The notes under the pieces are model-generated. The model worked only from the letters and a program-made list of their open reading frames with translations, did no database searches and was not told the DNA's origin. Of a DNA stretch of 64,000 bases, positions 1-8,907 are shown one piece after another; within the stretch, counting starts at the first letter, position 1, and every line of letters begins with the position of its first letter. Origin of the DNA: an uncultured Bacteroidales bacterium (GTDB taxonomy: Bacteria > Bacteroidota > Bacteroidia > Bacteroidales > F082); the NCBI GenBank assembly GCA_905233445.1, contig CAJOEP010000001.1:62001-126000 (forward strand). Direction: 5' to 3'. The translations under genes and the position numbers were made by a program.

Positions 1-1
1 T

Positions 2-2065
2 ACCAGCTATGTGCATCACGACGGTCACGCTAACTCTGGTTACGTGGCAGGTTGGTACAGCGTTTCTAACAGCGATTTTTCCGGTGCCAACGGCGTTGAC
101 CATAACTACACATTCTTCCATTCGCAAGGTTGCGATTGCGGCGCTTTTGACGAGAGCTGTATCCTTGAGAAGATGGTGACTATCGAGAACTTTGCCGTTG
201 CGGTTATCGGAAACTCGCGTTACGGCTGGTTTAACGAAGGTCAGACCGAGGGTCCTGGCGCTCACCTTGAAAGAGAGATGACCGACGCACAGTGGGACGA
301 CCGCGTGGGATGGCTCAGCATCGCTCACGCCATCGGTAAATGTATGACAGCACCATGGGTGACAGCTCCTGGACAGTGGGAGGAAGGCGCTTTGCGTTGG
401 AACTTCTACGATATGAACGTCCTCGGCGACGGTGTCGTCAACGTGTGGCTCGACGAGCCTTTCACAGCAACAGTCGATGTGCCGGCACAGGTAGTCATTG
501 GCACTCAAACAATTAACGCAGTTGTGACAGACTCTAACGGCAATCCGTTGGTTAACTACCGCTGTATGGTTTATATGGATGGCGAGGTTATAGCGATGGG
601 TGTTACCAACGACAACGGTGTAGCCGAGATCCAATTTGAAGGCGGCTTGCAAAACGTGGGCACTATGATTATGAAGGTGCAGGGTGTGAACTCTTATCCT
701 GTTGAAGTGGAAATTATGGGTGTGCCGAGCAACACTGCATATGTGGTTTATGACGGCTATACATTGAACGGCGGCACTCAAATCGAATACGGCGGCAACT
801 ACGGATTCAATATGAATCTGAAAAACGTCGGCAGTGTCAACGCAAACAACGTGACAGCTACGATAACATGCGACAGCGAGTATGTGACAATCAACGAAGC
901 CACTGTAACAGTTGGCAATATCTCAGGAAATCAATTAGTTGCACTTGAAAATGTGTTCAATTTCAGCGTAAGCGACGCTGTGCCGAACAACACCACGGTG
1001 CGCTTTGATATTGTTTGCACCGACGGTAATGACACATGGGAAAGCCATTTCAACGCAAAAATATATGCCCCTGAGTTTGAATTGGTCAGCGCGGTTCTTG
1101 AGACATCTGCAGGCCTGTATATGAATCCTGGTGACAGCGGAACAGTGCATTTTACCTTGAAAAACAAAGGAAACGCCGCAGTTCCTTCAGCTGAGTTCAG
1201 AGTGTTCAACTCACACGATGTGATTACTATAACAACAACAGAGTGGAGCTTCGGAGCTATTGCCGCTGGTGAGGAATTTACCGCCGATATGGACTTCGTG
1301 CTGGCTGAGACAGCTGAGATTGGTGCGATGTACCAGTTGTTCTACGGAGCATATTACGGTAATTACATCCTCGATGGTGAGTATTATATCCAAGTCGGTC
1401 AGTCGATGGATGGCTTTGAGACGGGCGATTTCACAGCGTTTAACTGGCAGTTCACAAGCCCGATTTACGCTTGGACAGTTGTAACAGAGAACCCTTACGA
1501 AGGCATGTATTGCGCCAAATCATCAAGCATCAGCGACTATGAGTCAACATCAATATCGATTACAGTGGAAGTCGGACAGGCGAGCAATGTGAGTTTCTAC
1601 TACAAAGTGTCGTCGGAAACCAACTACGACAAACTGCATTTCTACATCGATGGAGAAGAGAAGAATAATTGGTCGGGTGATGTGTCATGGTCGTATGTCC
1701 TTTACGCTATTCAAGCTGGCACACACACACTTAAATGGGAATATACCAAGGACGTATCAATGTCGAGTGGCTCTGACTGCGCTTGGATTGACAATGTGGT
1801 GCTTCCGGCTTCCTCAGTGATAACCGATGTTCAGGAAGTTGTTGAAAAACATAATGTTATGGTTTATCCTAACCCTGTTAACAATGTTTTGAATGTTAAT
1901 CTCGGTGAAAATCAGTCGGATGTTGTAATCTACAACAGTGTCGGACAGACCGTCAGACGCATTGGAATGGCCTCAGGTGATGTCCAAATCAGCGTTGAAG
2001 ATTTGAATGCCGGTATCTATTTCGTGAAGGTGAACGGTGAAGTAATTAAAGTGATTAAGAGGTAA
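2..2065 (+). CDS. Gingipain-like C25 cysteine peptidase, C-terminal part, with T9SS sorting domain
   Basis: The gene is cut by the window edge: the frame is open upstream of the GTG at 11 (reading T-S-Y-V-HHDGH), so 11 is not the true start. The visible part begins inside the C25 caspase-like fold, with a catalytic-type His in HHDGHANSG and a Cys in FFHSQGCDCG about 36 residues later, the order seen in gingipains. Then come Ig-like/CARDB-type beta domains and a jelly-roll-like region around residues 470-600. The last ~68 residues (VYPNPVNNVLNVNL ... GIYFVKV) are a type A T9SS C-terminal sorting domain. The protein is therefore expected to be exported across the outer membrane by type IX secretion and attached to the surface. 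The catalytic pair looks intact. Substrate is unknown. No T9SS machinery gene lies in the window. Confidence 0.85.
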   Translation, partial: TSYVHHDGHANSGYVAGWYSVSNSDFSGANGVDHNYTFFHSQGCDCGAFDESCILEKMVTIENFAVAVIGNSRYGWFNEGQTEGPGAHLEREMTDAQWDDRVGWLSIAHAIGKCMTAPWVTAPGQWEEGALRWNFYDMNVLGDGVVNVWLDEPFTATVDVPAQVVIGTQTINAVVTDSNGNPLVNYRCMVYMDGEVIAMGVTNDNGVAEIQFEGGLQNVGTMIMKVQGVNSYPVEVEIMGVPSNTAYVVYDGYTLNGGTQIEYGGNYGFNMNLKNVGSVNANNVTATITCDSEYVTINEATVTVGNISGNQLVALENVFNFSVSDAVPNNTTVRFDIVCTDGNDTWESHFNAKIYAPEFELVSAVLETSAGLYMNPGDSGTVHFTLKNKGNAAVPSAEFRVFNSHDVITITTTEWSFGAIAAGEEFTADMDFVLAETAEIGAMYQLFYGAYYGNYILDGEYYIQVGQSMDGFETGDFTAFNWQFTSPIYAWTVVTENPYEGMYCAKSSSISDYESTSISITVEVGQASNVSFYYKVSSETNYDKLHFYIDGEEKNNWSGDVSWSYVLYAIQAGTHTLKWEYTKDVSMSSGSDCAWIDNVVLPASSVITDVQEVVEKHNVMVYPNPVNNVLNVNLGENQSDVVIYNSVGQTVRRIGMASGDVQISVEDLNAGIYFVKVNGEVIKVIKR

Positions 2066-2087
2066 CACTAAACGTCTTAAATACATT

Positions 2088-2151
2088 AAGCGGCAACCTT
2101 AAGGGCTTTAACGCCATTATTGGCTTTAATGCCTTTAAGGTTGCCGCTTTT
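2088..2151 (+). terminator. Long hairpin, probable terminator of the C25 peptidase gene
   Basis: AAGCGGCAACCTTAAGGGC pairs with GCCTTTAAGGTTGCCGCTT (18 of 19 bp) around a loop that itself holds GCCATTATTGGC, and ends in a T-run. It lies between the + strand peptidase and the convergent pssA, so it could end transcription from either side. A related TTAA/GCC-rich sequence occurs in frame inside murF-alr. Confidence 0.7.
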
Positions 2152-2166
2152 ATGTGATTAAGGGCT

Positions 2167-2877
2167 TTATCCTCGGTAGCAAATCACCGACAGTAAAATA
2201 TAGAAAAGGAAAACAAAAGGCAATGCTGCCCATTTAAGAATTGTGACCGCAAGAATGGCGAAAATCACCACAAAGTAGCGGAGAATGTTTTCTTTAAATT
2301 TTAAATTTTTAATTTTAAATGAGAAGAACGGCACTTCGCTAATCATCAGCCAGCTGAAAATGGCGACCATGGCAAGCAGGAAATAAGGATTCATCACTGA
2401 TTTATAGACAATGGTGTCGTTGCCGATGGTGAAAAGCATAAACGGCAGCGAGGCGATGAATAATCCTACCGCCGGCACAGGCAAACCTATGAATGATGTG
2501 CTTTGACGAGTGTCTATATTGAATTTTGCCAGTCTCACAGCTGCGAATGCCGCCAGAATGAATGCGAGCATCGGGAAGATGTTGGCATCGTGAACCCACC
2601 AGCCGATGCCGGTCTTACTCAGCAGCCACGCTACGATAAACGATGGTGCCACGCCGAACGACACCACATCTGACAACGAGTCAAGCTCACCGCCAATGGG
2701 CGACTTCGCGTTGAGCGCACGGGCGGCAAAACCGTCGAAAAAGTCAAAGATTGCGGCGATGAAGACCATCGCGGAAGCCCACAAAAGATGATTGTGATTT
2801 GTAAAAAGTATTGATACACAACCGCATAAGAGGTTGCAGCATGTAATCGTGTTCGGGATATGTTTTTTAATCGACAT
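2167..2877 (-). CDS. pssA: CDP-diacylglycerol--serine O-phosphatidyltransferase
   Basis: This is an inner-membrane phospholipid enzyme that makes phosphatidylserine from CDP-diacylglycerol and serine, feeding phosphatidylethanolamine synthesis. The CDP-alcohol phosphotransferase signature is complete near residues 45-65: FFDGFAAR followed by GGELDSLSD, matching DG-x2-AR-x8-G-x3-D-x3-D. The rest is hydrophobic helices. At 236 aa it has the usual Bacteroidota length. It is monocistronic, converging with the C25 peptidase, and has a TATATTTG box (2894-2901, read on the minus strand) about 16 nt before the ATG. An archaetidylserine-type variant cannot be excluded, but PssA fits best. Confidence 0.92.
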   Translation of the reverse strand: MSIKKHIPNTITCCNLLCGCVSILFTNHNHLLWASAMVFIAAIFDFFDGFAARALNAKSPIGGELDSLSDVVSFGVAPSFIVAWLLSKTGIGWWVHDANIFPMLAFILAAFAAVRLAKFNIDTRQSTSFIGLPVPAVGLFIASLPFMLFTIGNDTIVYKSVMNPYFLLAMVAIFSWLMISEVPFFSFKIKNLKFKENILRYFVVIFAILAVTILKWAALPFVFLFYILLSVICYRG

Positions 2878-2893
2878 AAAGGTTAAATTTTTG

Positions 2894-2901
2894 CAAATAT
2901 A
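2894..2901 (-). promoter_or_regulatory. pssA -7 promoter box
   Basis: TATATTTG on the minus strand matches the Bacteroidota TAnnTTTG consensus and lies 16 nt before the pssA ATG. Confidence 0.5.
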
Positions 2902-2910
2902 TAAAACTTT

Positions 2911-3825
2911 TTATTGCTGGCGGTAAGAATTTGGAGTGCATCCTGTGTGCGACTTGAAATATTTATAGAAAAACGATTGGTTCGGAAAGTTTAGCTGGTC
3001 TGCTATCTCCTTGACACTCATGTCAGTATGACGCAGAAGATGCTGAGCCTCGAGTATCACATATTTATTAATAATGTCAGGAGCTGAGAACCCACTCACA
3101 TTTTTGATAATTTGCGACAGATATTTTGACGAGATGCACAGTTTGTCGGCGTAGAAGCCCATCGAACGCTCTTTGCTGTGATGTTTCTCGACAAGTTCTA
3201 TAAACATCTCAAACATTCTTTTCTGTCGAGTGGAGGTCGGCCTTTCGTCGTTTTCCTCGACGGCGTGAAGGCGTTTCATGAGCATCCCGCCAATGAGATA
3301 AAAAATGGAGGTTAGAAGATAACTGATGCTATCGTCGCGATACTCTGAGTCTGTATTTATAACATTATCAATGAGTTTGAAGTATTGCATCGAGAGCTCA
3401 ACTTCTTCGGGAGCCATTTCCATAATTGGGCTTTTAAGCATATTGATGGCATCCACAAATATTTTGTCGAGGTCGGAGCTGAGCTTGTTCATGTATTGTG
3501 GCGAGACGGCTAGAATTGTCAGTTCTACGATTTCCTTGTTAGGATCGACAGTTTCCAACTGTATGATATTGTTGGGGGTATTAATCGCCAACATGCCGTC
3601 GTGAATCTCATATTCATTAAGGTTTATGATGCATTTCAGGTGGCCTCTACGGCAATATGCGGCGACATAACCCTCGATGCGGCTGGGGAACTTAAGTAGT
3701 CCCAAATCAACGTTGTTGGTTTGGCGCGCGAGGATAAAATCATCGCCAATGCTGATGATATCGTCCTTCAGAAACAGTTCCCTCACTTTCGAAAGAGTAA
3801 ATTTGTTATATGACTTATTGTCCAT
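2911..3825 (-). CDS. AraC family transcriptional regulator
   Basis: A 304-aa protein with an N-terminal sensor region (about 1-190) and a C-terminal AraC double helix-turn-helix (about 205-304). The second HTH has the family pattern SVKEIADQLNFPNQSFFYKYFK followed by GCTPNSYR. It is divergent from the TolC/HlyD/permease operon and the two share a 171-bp AT-rich intergenic region, so control of that efflux operon is the obvious inference. The N-terminal domain resembles cupin-type sensors of Bacteroidota AraC proteins, but the ligand cannot be read from sequence. Confidence 0.9.
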   Translation of the reverse strand: MDNKSYNKFTLSKVRELFLKDDIISIGDDFILARQTNNVDLGLLKFPSRIEGYVAAYCRRGHLKCIINLNEYEIHDGMLAINTPNNIIQLETVDPNKEIVELTILAVSPQYMNKLSSDLDKIFVDAINMLKSPIMEMAPEEVELSMQYFKLIDNVINTDSEYRDDSISYLLTSIFYLIGGMLMKRLHAVEENDERPTSTRQKRMFEMFIELVEKHHSKERSMGFYADKLCISSKYLSQIIKNVSGFSAPDIINKYVILEAQHLLRHTDMSVKEIADQLNFPNQSFFYKYFKSHTGCTPNSYRQQ

Positions 3826-3996
3826 TGGGAAATTATTTTCGACAAAATTATACTATTTATCTCATATATTGTTCTTTTTTTTTCAAAAATTCGACTTTTA
3901 GATACTTTTTAGTCAAAATTTGACCTTTACAGGTATTAAAAAGTGTTGTTATTTTGCATCATGATTTTGAAAAGGGATATAAATAGTATAAAAATA
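3826..3996. promoter_or_regulatory. Divergent control region between araC-type regulator and efflux operon
   Basis: AT-rich spacer with no gene. It holds TTTGACC about 30 nt upstream of a TTATTTTGC stretch (around 3950), an imperfect -33/-7 pair for the operon. Imperfect repeats of TTCGACTTTTA / TTTGACCTTTA and AAAATTCGAC / AAAATTTGAC (about 3890-3930) are candidate AraC sites. Confidence 0.45.
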
Positions 3997-5511
3997 ATGA
4001 AAAGTGTAACAATTACAAGGAATTTGGCTGTTTTAGCCGTGCTTTGCATGACGACCCTCTCTGTGTGGTCGCAGCAGGTCCTGTCGTTGCAGGACTGCCG
4101 CGACATGGCGCTTGAGAATAACAAGAATCTCAAGATTTCGCAGGAGAAGGTCAATATGGCGAACTACGACAGAAAAATAGCGCGGTCGAACTACTTCCCG
4201 ACGATTTCGGCGCAGGGAACGTACATGCACAACGAGAAACAGCTTCAGCTGCTGAGCGACGACAAAATCAACACTATCAACACCATCGGCACATCGCTGC
4301 AGAATGATGTAAACGGCTTCATCGACCCGGTCATTCAAGATTTGATGCAGAATCCGTTGATGTATCAGATTATCATGAACAGTCCTGAGCTTCAGGCACT
4401 TATCCAGGATTTGCATCACATCGGCGCATTCGAGACCATCGATGCCATCGGGCAGGAGGTGACAAAAAACTTCATCCTCGACACACGAAACGTGTATGCC
4501 GGAATGATTACCGTTATGGAGCCGGTGTATGCCGGTGGCAAAATCCGCGCTTACAACAAGGTGGCTCGCTATGCAGAAGATTTGGCTGAAAGCCAGCTTT
4601 CGACCGAGCAGCAGGAAATAATAATTGCCACCGACAAGGCCTACTGGCAGATTGTGTCGCTTGCAAACAAGCAAAAACTCACCGAGAACTATGTCGAACT
4701 GCTTCGGACAATGTCGAGTAATGTCGATAAACTTGTCACGGAAGGCATGGCGACAAACGCCGACAAGCTTTCAATAAAGGTGAAACTCAACGAAGGTGAG
4801 CTTACATTAATAAAGGTGCAGAACGGCGTGGCACTCTCAAAGATGCTGCTCTGCCAAAGCTGCGGATTGCCGATTGACACCAATATCATCCTCGAAGACG
4901 AAAACCTTGAAGACGTGGCGGTGCCTGTGTACGCAACCGAATACACTGAAGATGATATTGTCAACAACCGTCCTGAGCTTAAGAGCCTCTCGATAGCTTC
5001 AAATATTTATGACAAAAAAGTGAATATAGCACGTGCGGAGTTTCTTCCCACCGTTGCTGTCTTCGGCAACTACATTGTGACAAATCCCTCTCTTTTCAAC
5101 GGATTCGAAACAGAGTTTCATGGCATGTATAACTTCGGCGTTGTCGCAAAAGTGCCGCTTTTTCATTTCGGCGAGGGCTATAACAAAGTCCGTAAGGCAC
5201 AGTCGGAAGCAATGATTTACAAACTCAAATTTGAAGACACCAAAGAGCTCGTTATGCTCCAAGTCAGTCAGTATGAGAAAAAGATAGAAGAGGCAAAGTC
5301 GCGTTTGCAGATGACGACCGAAAAGATGACGGATGCAGAGGAAAATCTGCGTATGGCGACAATCGGTTTCAATGAGGGCGTGATTCCGTCATCGACACTT
5401 GAGGCGGCGCAGACGGCATGGATGCAGGCTCATTCGGAATATATCGACGCCAAAATCGACGTCATCATGGCAAATACATATCTTAGAAAAGCAGTAGGAA
5501 ACTTAAATTAA
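3997..5511 (+). CDS. TolC family outer membrane efflux protein
   Basis: An outer-membrane channel of the TolC family, 504 aa from the ATG at 3997. That start gives a clean signal peptide (MKSVTITRNLAVLAVLCMTTLSVWSQ), unlike the upstream ATG at 3943. The mature part has the long alpha-helical hairpin repeats of the family (SLQDCRDMALENNKNLKISQEKV near the start, a second copy around residues 290-500), plus the Asn/Gln-rich inserted segment common in Bacteroidota TolC proteins. First gene of a four-gene operon with a HlyD-type fusion protein 6 nt downstream and two ABC-2 permeases, so it should be the outer-membrane exit of a tripartite pump. Confidence 0.92.
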   Translation: MKSVTITRNLAVLAVLCMTTLSVWSQQVLSLQDCRDMALENNKNLKISQEKVNMANYDRKIARSNYFPTISAQGTYMHNEKQLQLLSDDKINTINTIGTSLQNDVNGFIDPVIQDLMQNPLMYQIIMNSPELQALIQDLHHIGAFETIDAIGQEVTKNFILDTRNVYAGMITVMEPVYAGGKIRAYNKVARYAEDLAESQLSTEQQEIIIATDKAYWQIVSLANKQKLTENYVELLRTMSSNVDKLVTEGMATNADKLSIKVKLNEGELTLIKVQNGVALSKMLLCQSCGLPIDTNIILEDENLEDVAVPVYATEYTEDDIVNNRPELKSLSIASNIYDKKVNIARAEFLPTVAVFGNYIVTNPSLFNGFETEFHGMYNFGVVAKVPLFHFGEGYNKVRKAQSEAMIYKLKFEDTKELVMLQVSQYEKKIEEAKSRLQMTTEKMTDAEENLRMATIGFNEGVIPSSTLEAAQTAWMQAHSEYIDAKIDVIMANTYLRKAVGNLN

Positions 5512-5517
5512 TTCGTT

Positions 5518-6522
5518 ATGGCAACAGAAAAAACACAAAGAATAAACACTTTCATCGCATTGGCGGTGTTGGGATTAGTTATAGCAACCGTATGTGTCAT
5601 AGGCTCAATCACTTACGGCAAGACAAACGAAATCATGCAGGGTCAGATGGAGACAACGGAATACCGTGTCTCGAGTAAGGTCCCGGGTAGAATTCTGGAA
5701 TTCAGGGTTAAAGAAGGCGACAAGGTGAAGGCTGGCGATACGCTGGCAATCATAGAGGCCCCGGAAGTGCTTGCGAAGCTGGCACAGGCCGAAGCTGTCA
5801 GAACAGCCGCAGAGGCATTGAGCGAGAAAGCTGAAGGCGGAGCGCGCGAAGAGCAGATACAGGGCGCTTATGAATTGTGGCAGAAAGCAATCGTCAACCG
5901 CGACATCTGGGAAAAATCGTTCAAACGTGTCAAGAATCTTTATAACGAAGGTGTGGTGAGTGAACAGAAATACGATGAGACGAAGGCGCAGTACGACGCT
6001 GCCGTGGCAACAGAAAAAGCTGCAAAATCGCAGTACGACCTTGCGGTAAAAGGCGCTCAACAAGAAGACAAAGACATGGCGGCTGCTAAGGTCGCTCAAG
6101 CCAACGGCGTCGTGGCAGAAGTCGACTCGTACATCCATGAGACATTCTTGCTTGCCTACGCCGACGGTGAGGTGACGGATATCTTCCCGCATATCGGCGA
6201 GCTCGTCGGCACTGGTGCTCCAATCATGAACATCGCGATGATGGACGACTTGTGGGCCACGTTCAACGTGCGCGAAGACCACCTCATGAAACTGCCTCTC
6301 GGAAGCCGTTTCACTGCTGAGTTCCCGGCATTGGGCGCATCGGTAGTGATGGAAGTCTCTTATATGAAAGACAGAGGCGACTATGCAGCATGGAAGGCTA
6401 CAAAACAAACCGGACAATACGATCTCAAGACCTTTGAAGTGCGTGCCGTGCCAACAGCAAAGGTCGATGGCTTAAGACCAGGAATGACTGTCATTTACAG
6501 AATCGGTGAGGTGTCGAAATGA
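5518..6522 (+). CDS. HlyD family membrane fusion (periplasmic adaptor) protein
   Basis: A periplasmic adaptor, 334 aa, anchored by one N-terminal membrane helix (about 12-33). A lipoyl-like half follows (VSSKVPGRILEFRVKEGDKVKAGDTLAII), then a coiled-coil hairpin (about 80-200), the second lipoyl half (YADGEVTDIFPHIGELVGTGAPI) and a beta-barrel region to the end. It links the TolC channel to the inner-membrane permeases. Its stop codon overlaps the next gene by 4 nt, which argues for coupled translation. Confidence 0.92.
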   Translation: MATEKTQRINTFIALAVLGLVIATVCVIGSITYGKTNEIMQGQMETTEYRVSSKVPGRILEFRVKEGDKVKAGDTLAIIEAPEVLAKLAQAEAVRTAAEALSEKAEGGAREEQIQGAYELWQKAIVNRDIWEKSFKRVKNLYNEGVVSEQKYDETKAQYDAAVATEKAAKSQYDLAVKGAQQEDKDMAAAKVAQANGVVAEVDSYIHETFLLAYADGEVTDIFPHIGELVGTGAPIMNIAMMDDLWATFNVREDHLMKLPLGSRFTAEFPALGASVVMEVSYMKDRGDYAAWKATKQTGQYDLKTFEVRAVPTAKVDGLRPGMTVIYRIGEVSK

Positions 6523-7688
6523 ACGGATTGAATCAGATATGGGCTATCGCGAAACGTGAGCAGAAAAGGATGCTGGCGCGAGGAATCTATACTTTTTGTA
6601 TGGTTCTTGCACCCATCATGGCGTTCCTTTTCTTCACCACGCTGATGGGCGAGGGCCTCCCGTCGGAACTGCCTGCCGGCGTTGTCGATGAGGACAACAC
6701 CGTCACCACTCGTGAGGTAATACGCAACCTCGACTCCTTCCAGCAAACCAACATCGTGGAGCATTACGCCGATGTGGCTTCGGCGCGAAAAGCCATGCAG
6801 CAAGGAAAGATTTACGCTTTCTATTATATCCCGAAAGGTACGACACAGCTCGCCATCTCCGGCAAGCAGCCTACGGTGTCGTTCTACACCGCCGCATCGT
6901 ACCTCATCCCCGGCTCACTGGCGTATCGCGACATGAAAATGATGTCGGAATATGCCTCCGGAGCCGTCGGACGGGCGACACTTTATGCCAAAGGATACAC
7001 CGAAGACCAGGCCATGGCGGTGCTGCAGCCAATAAAAATGGAGATGCACGCCGTCAACAACCCGAGTCTGAACTATTCGGTTTACCTCTGTAACACATTG
7101 CTTCCAGGAATAATAATGCTGCTAATCATGCAGGTGTCGATTTATTCGATTTATGTCGAGATGAAGGAAGAGACAGCTAGGGAATGGCTGGCGATGGCCG
7201 ACAACGACATCGTTAAAGCCTTGATAGGCAAGCTTTTGCCTCAGGTTACTACTTGGCTTTTGATGGGCTTGTTCTGCCTGTTCCTGCTTTATGGCGTGTG
7301 GAGGTTCCCTTTGAACAGCGGAATCTGGCCGATGTTGCTCAACATGTTCCTGCTCATCAACTCTTCGCTGGCATTGGGCGTCTTCTTCTGCGGACTGGTG
7401 CCGTCGTTGCGATGGGCGTTGAGCCTCGCGACACTTTGGGGCGTGCTTTCGTTCCCAATCTCAGGCTTCTCGTTCCCGCAAATGGCATTCCCCGACACGT
7501 TGAAAGGCCTGTCGTGGCTGTTCCCGTTGCGGCACTACTTCCTGATTTATGTTGACCAAGCACTCAACGGACTGCCGCTGTATTATTCGTGGCTTAACAT
7601 CGCCATCATGATAGCTTTCTGGGGTCTCCCGATAATGCTTCTGGGACGTTTGAGAAAATTCTTGTTAGAATTCCATTACACGCATTAA
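6519..7688 (+). CDS. ABC-2 type transporter permease (first of two)
   Basis: A 389-aa inner-membrane protein with the ABC-2 (YbhS/YbhR-like) layout: one N-terminal helix (about 22-42), a periplasmic domain of about 130 residues, and five or six helices from about residue 180 on. It overlaps the HlyD gene by 4 nt. It is paralogous in layout to the next gene, and the pair probably forms a heterodimeric membrane domain. No ATP-binding subunit is encoded here or elsewhere in the operon, so the ATPase must be supplied from elsewhere or the system works differently. Confidence 0.88.
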   Translation: MNGLNQIWAIAKREQKRMLARGIYTFCMVLAPIMAFLFFTTLMGEGLPSELPAGVVDEDNTVTTREVIRNLDSFQQTNIVEHYADVASARKAMQQGKIYAFYYIPKGTTQLAISGKQPTVSFYTAASYLIPGSLAYRDMKMMSEYASGAVGRATLYAKGYTEDQAMAVLQPIKMEMHAVNNPSLNYSVYLCNTLLPGIIMLLIMQVSIYSIYVEMKEETAREWLAMADNDIVKALIGKLLPQVTTWLLMGLFCLFLLYGVWRFPLNSGIWPMLLNMFLLINSSLALGVFFCGLVPSLRWALSLATLWGVLSFPISGFSFPQMAFPDTLKGLSWLFPLRHYFLIYVDQALNGLPLYYSWLNIAIMIAFWGLPIMLLGRLRKFLLEFHYTH

Positions 7689-7698
7689 ATTGTTGATT

Positions 7699-8865
7699 AT
7701 GAAATGGTTAAGAAATACAATAGAAGTTTGGGCATATGAAATGAAATGCGCGTTACTCGATGAAGGCGTCATTGTCTTCTTCATCATCGTGCCGTTGCTT
7801 TACCCGCTTCTTTACGCATATCTATATAATCATGAGAGCGTCAGAGAGGTGCCGACGGTGGTTGTGGATAATAGCCATTCGCAGCTTAGCCGTGAGTTTA
7901 CACGCCGTGTCGATGCCACTGGCGATGTTCAGATAATCTCACATTGTCAGGACATGGAGGAGGCGCAGCGGATGATTCACAGCCGCGACGCTTATTGCCT
8001 GATTTATATCCCGAAAGACTTCGCAAAAGATGTGGCTGAACATCGGCAGACCACTGTGGAATTGTATTCAGATATGAGCGGAATTCTTTATTACAAGGCG
8101 GTTTTGAGCAGCTGCACCGAGGTGTCCCTCGACATGAACAAGGAAATCAAGGCATCGTTGATTCCAGGCGCTACCGAACAGCAAATCTCCACTTTCCAAT
8201 ACCCAATAGAATATAAATATGTACCTATGTTCAACACCCAAAGCGGCTTTGCCACGTTCATCATCCCTGCTGTTTTGATGATGATTATCCAGCAAACCAT
8301 GGTGCTTGGCGTTGGCATGATGGCAGGCGAGGAGCGCGAAAAAGTGCGTAAACACATAGCAGAACCACATATCATAGGAAAAAATCCTGTCGAGATCCTG
8401 ATGGGAAAATCATCTGTCATTTTTACAATCTATGTTATTGTAGCTGTTTATCTTGTGTGCGTCGTACCAATACTATTCAATCTTGTGCATATCTGGAGAT
8501 GGCAGACATTGCTGGCGTTTATGGTGCCTTACATAGCTGCGTGCACGTTCTTCAGCATATCACTTTCTTCAATAGCTCACGATAGGGAATCGTTTATTAT
8601 CATGTTTGTATTCATCTCAATTCCGTTATTGTTCGCTAGCGGAATCTCGTGGCCGGCAAGCAATATCCCAATGTTTTGGAAGGGGTTTTCTTGGCTGTTT
8701 CCGTCCACATTCGGCATAAACGGCTATGTGAGAATTACCGAAATGGGAGCAACACTTGAAGATGTACAGCATGAACTGAACGCACTGTGGATTCAGACGC
8801 TTGTGTATCTTGGCATCTCTTATTTGGTTTATAAGAGAACTTACGGAAAACAATTGTGGGCGTAA
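7699..8865 (+). CDS. ABC-2 type transporter permease (second of two)
   Basis: 388 aa from the ATG at 7699; the track's TTG at 7690 is less likely. It has the same plan as the preceding permease: N-terminal helix, large periplasmic domain with a conserved VVVDNSHSQLSREF start, then helices from about residue 200. The reading GEEREKVRKHI lies on a cytoplasmic loop where the related proteins carry charged residues. Last gene of the TolC/HlyD/permease operon. Substrate is unknown; drug, lipid or polymer export would fit. Confidence 0.87.
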   Translation: MKWLRNTIEVWAYEMKCALLDEGVIVFFIIVPLLYPLLYAYLYNHESVREVPTVVVDNSHSQLSREFTRRVDATGDVQIISHCQDMEEAQRMIHSRDAYCLIYIPKDFAKDVAEHRQTTVELYSDMSGILYYKAVLSSCTEVSLDMNKEIKASLIPGATEQQISTFQYPIEYKYVPMFNTQSGFATFIIPAVLMMIIQQTMVLGVGMMAGEEREKVRKHIAEPHIIGKNPVEILMGKSSVIFTIYVIVAVYLVCVVPILFNLVHIWRWQTLLAFMVPYIAACTFFSISLSSIAHDRESFIIMFVFISIPLLFASGISWPASNIPMFWKGFSWLFPSTFGINGYVRITEMGATLEDVQHELNALWIQTLVYLGISYLVYKRTYGKQLWA

Positions 8866-8877
8866 TGAAAAAATTCA

Positions 8878-8885
8878 TATCTTTG
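8878..8885 (+). promoter_or_regulatory. -7 promoter box of the MMPL/RND gene
   Basis: TATCTTTG, a full match to TAnnTTTG, 22 nt before the ATG at 8908. It suggests that the exporter and prenyl synthase form their own transcript, separate from the efflux operon upstream. Confidence 0.5.
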
Positions 8886-8907
8886 CAATTTGTATTAATT
8901 GCAAATT

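Noticed and set aside
5605-6417. 270-aa minus-strand ORF opposite the HlyD gene
   Set aside because: Shadow of the adaptor gene; Cys/His/Phe-rich composition without any domain, no start signal.
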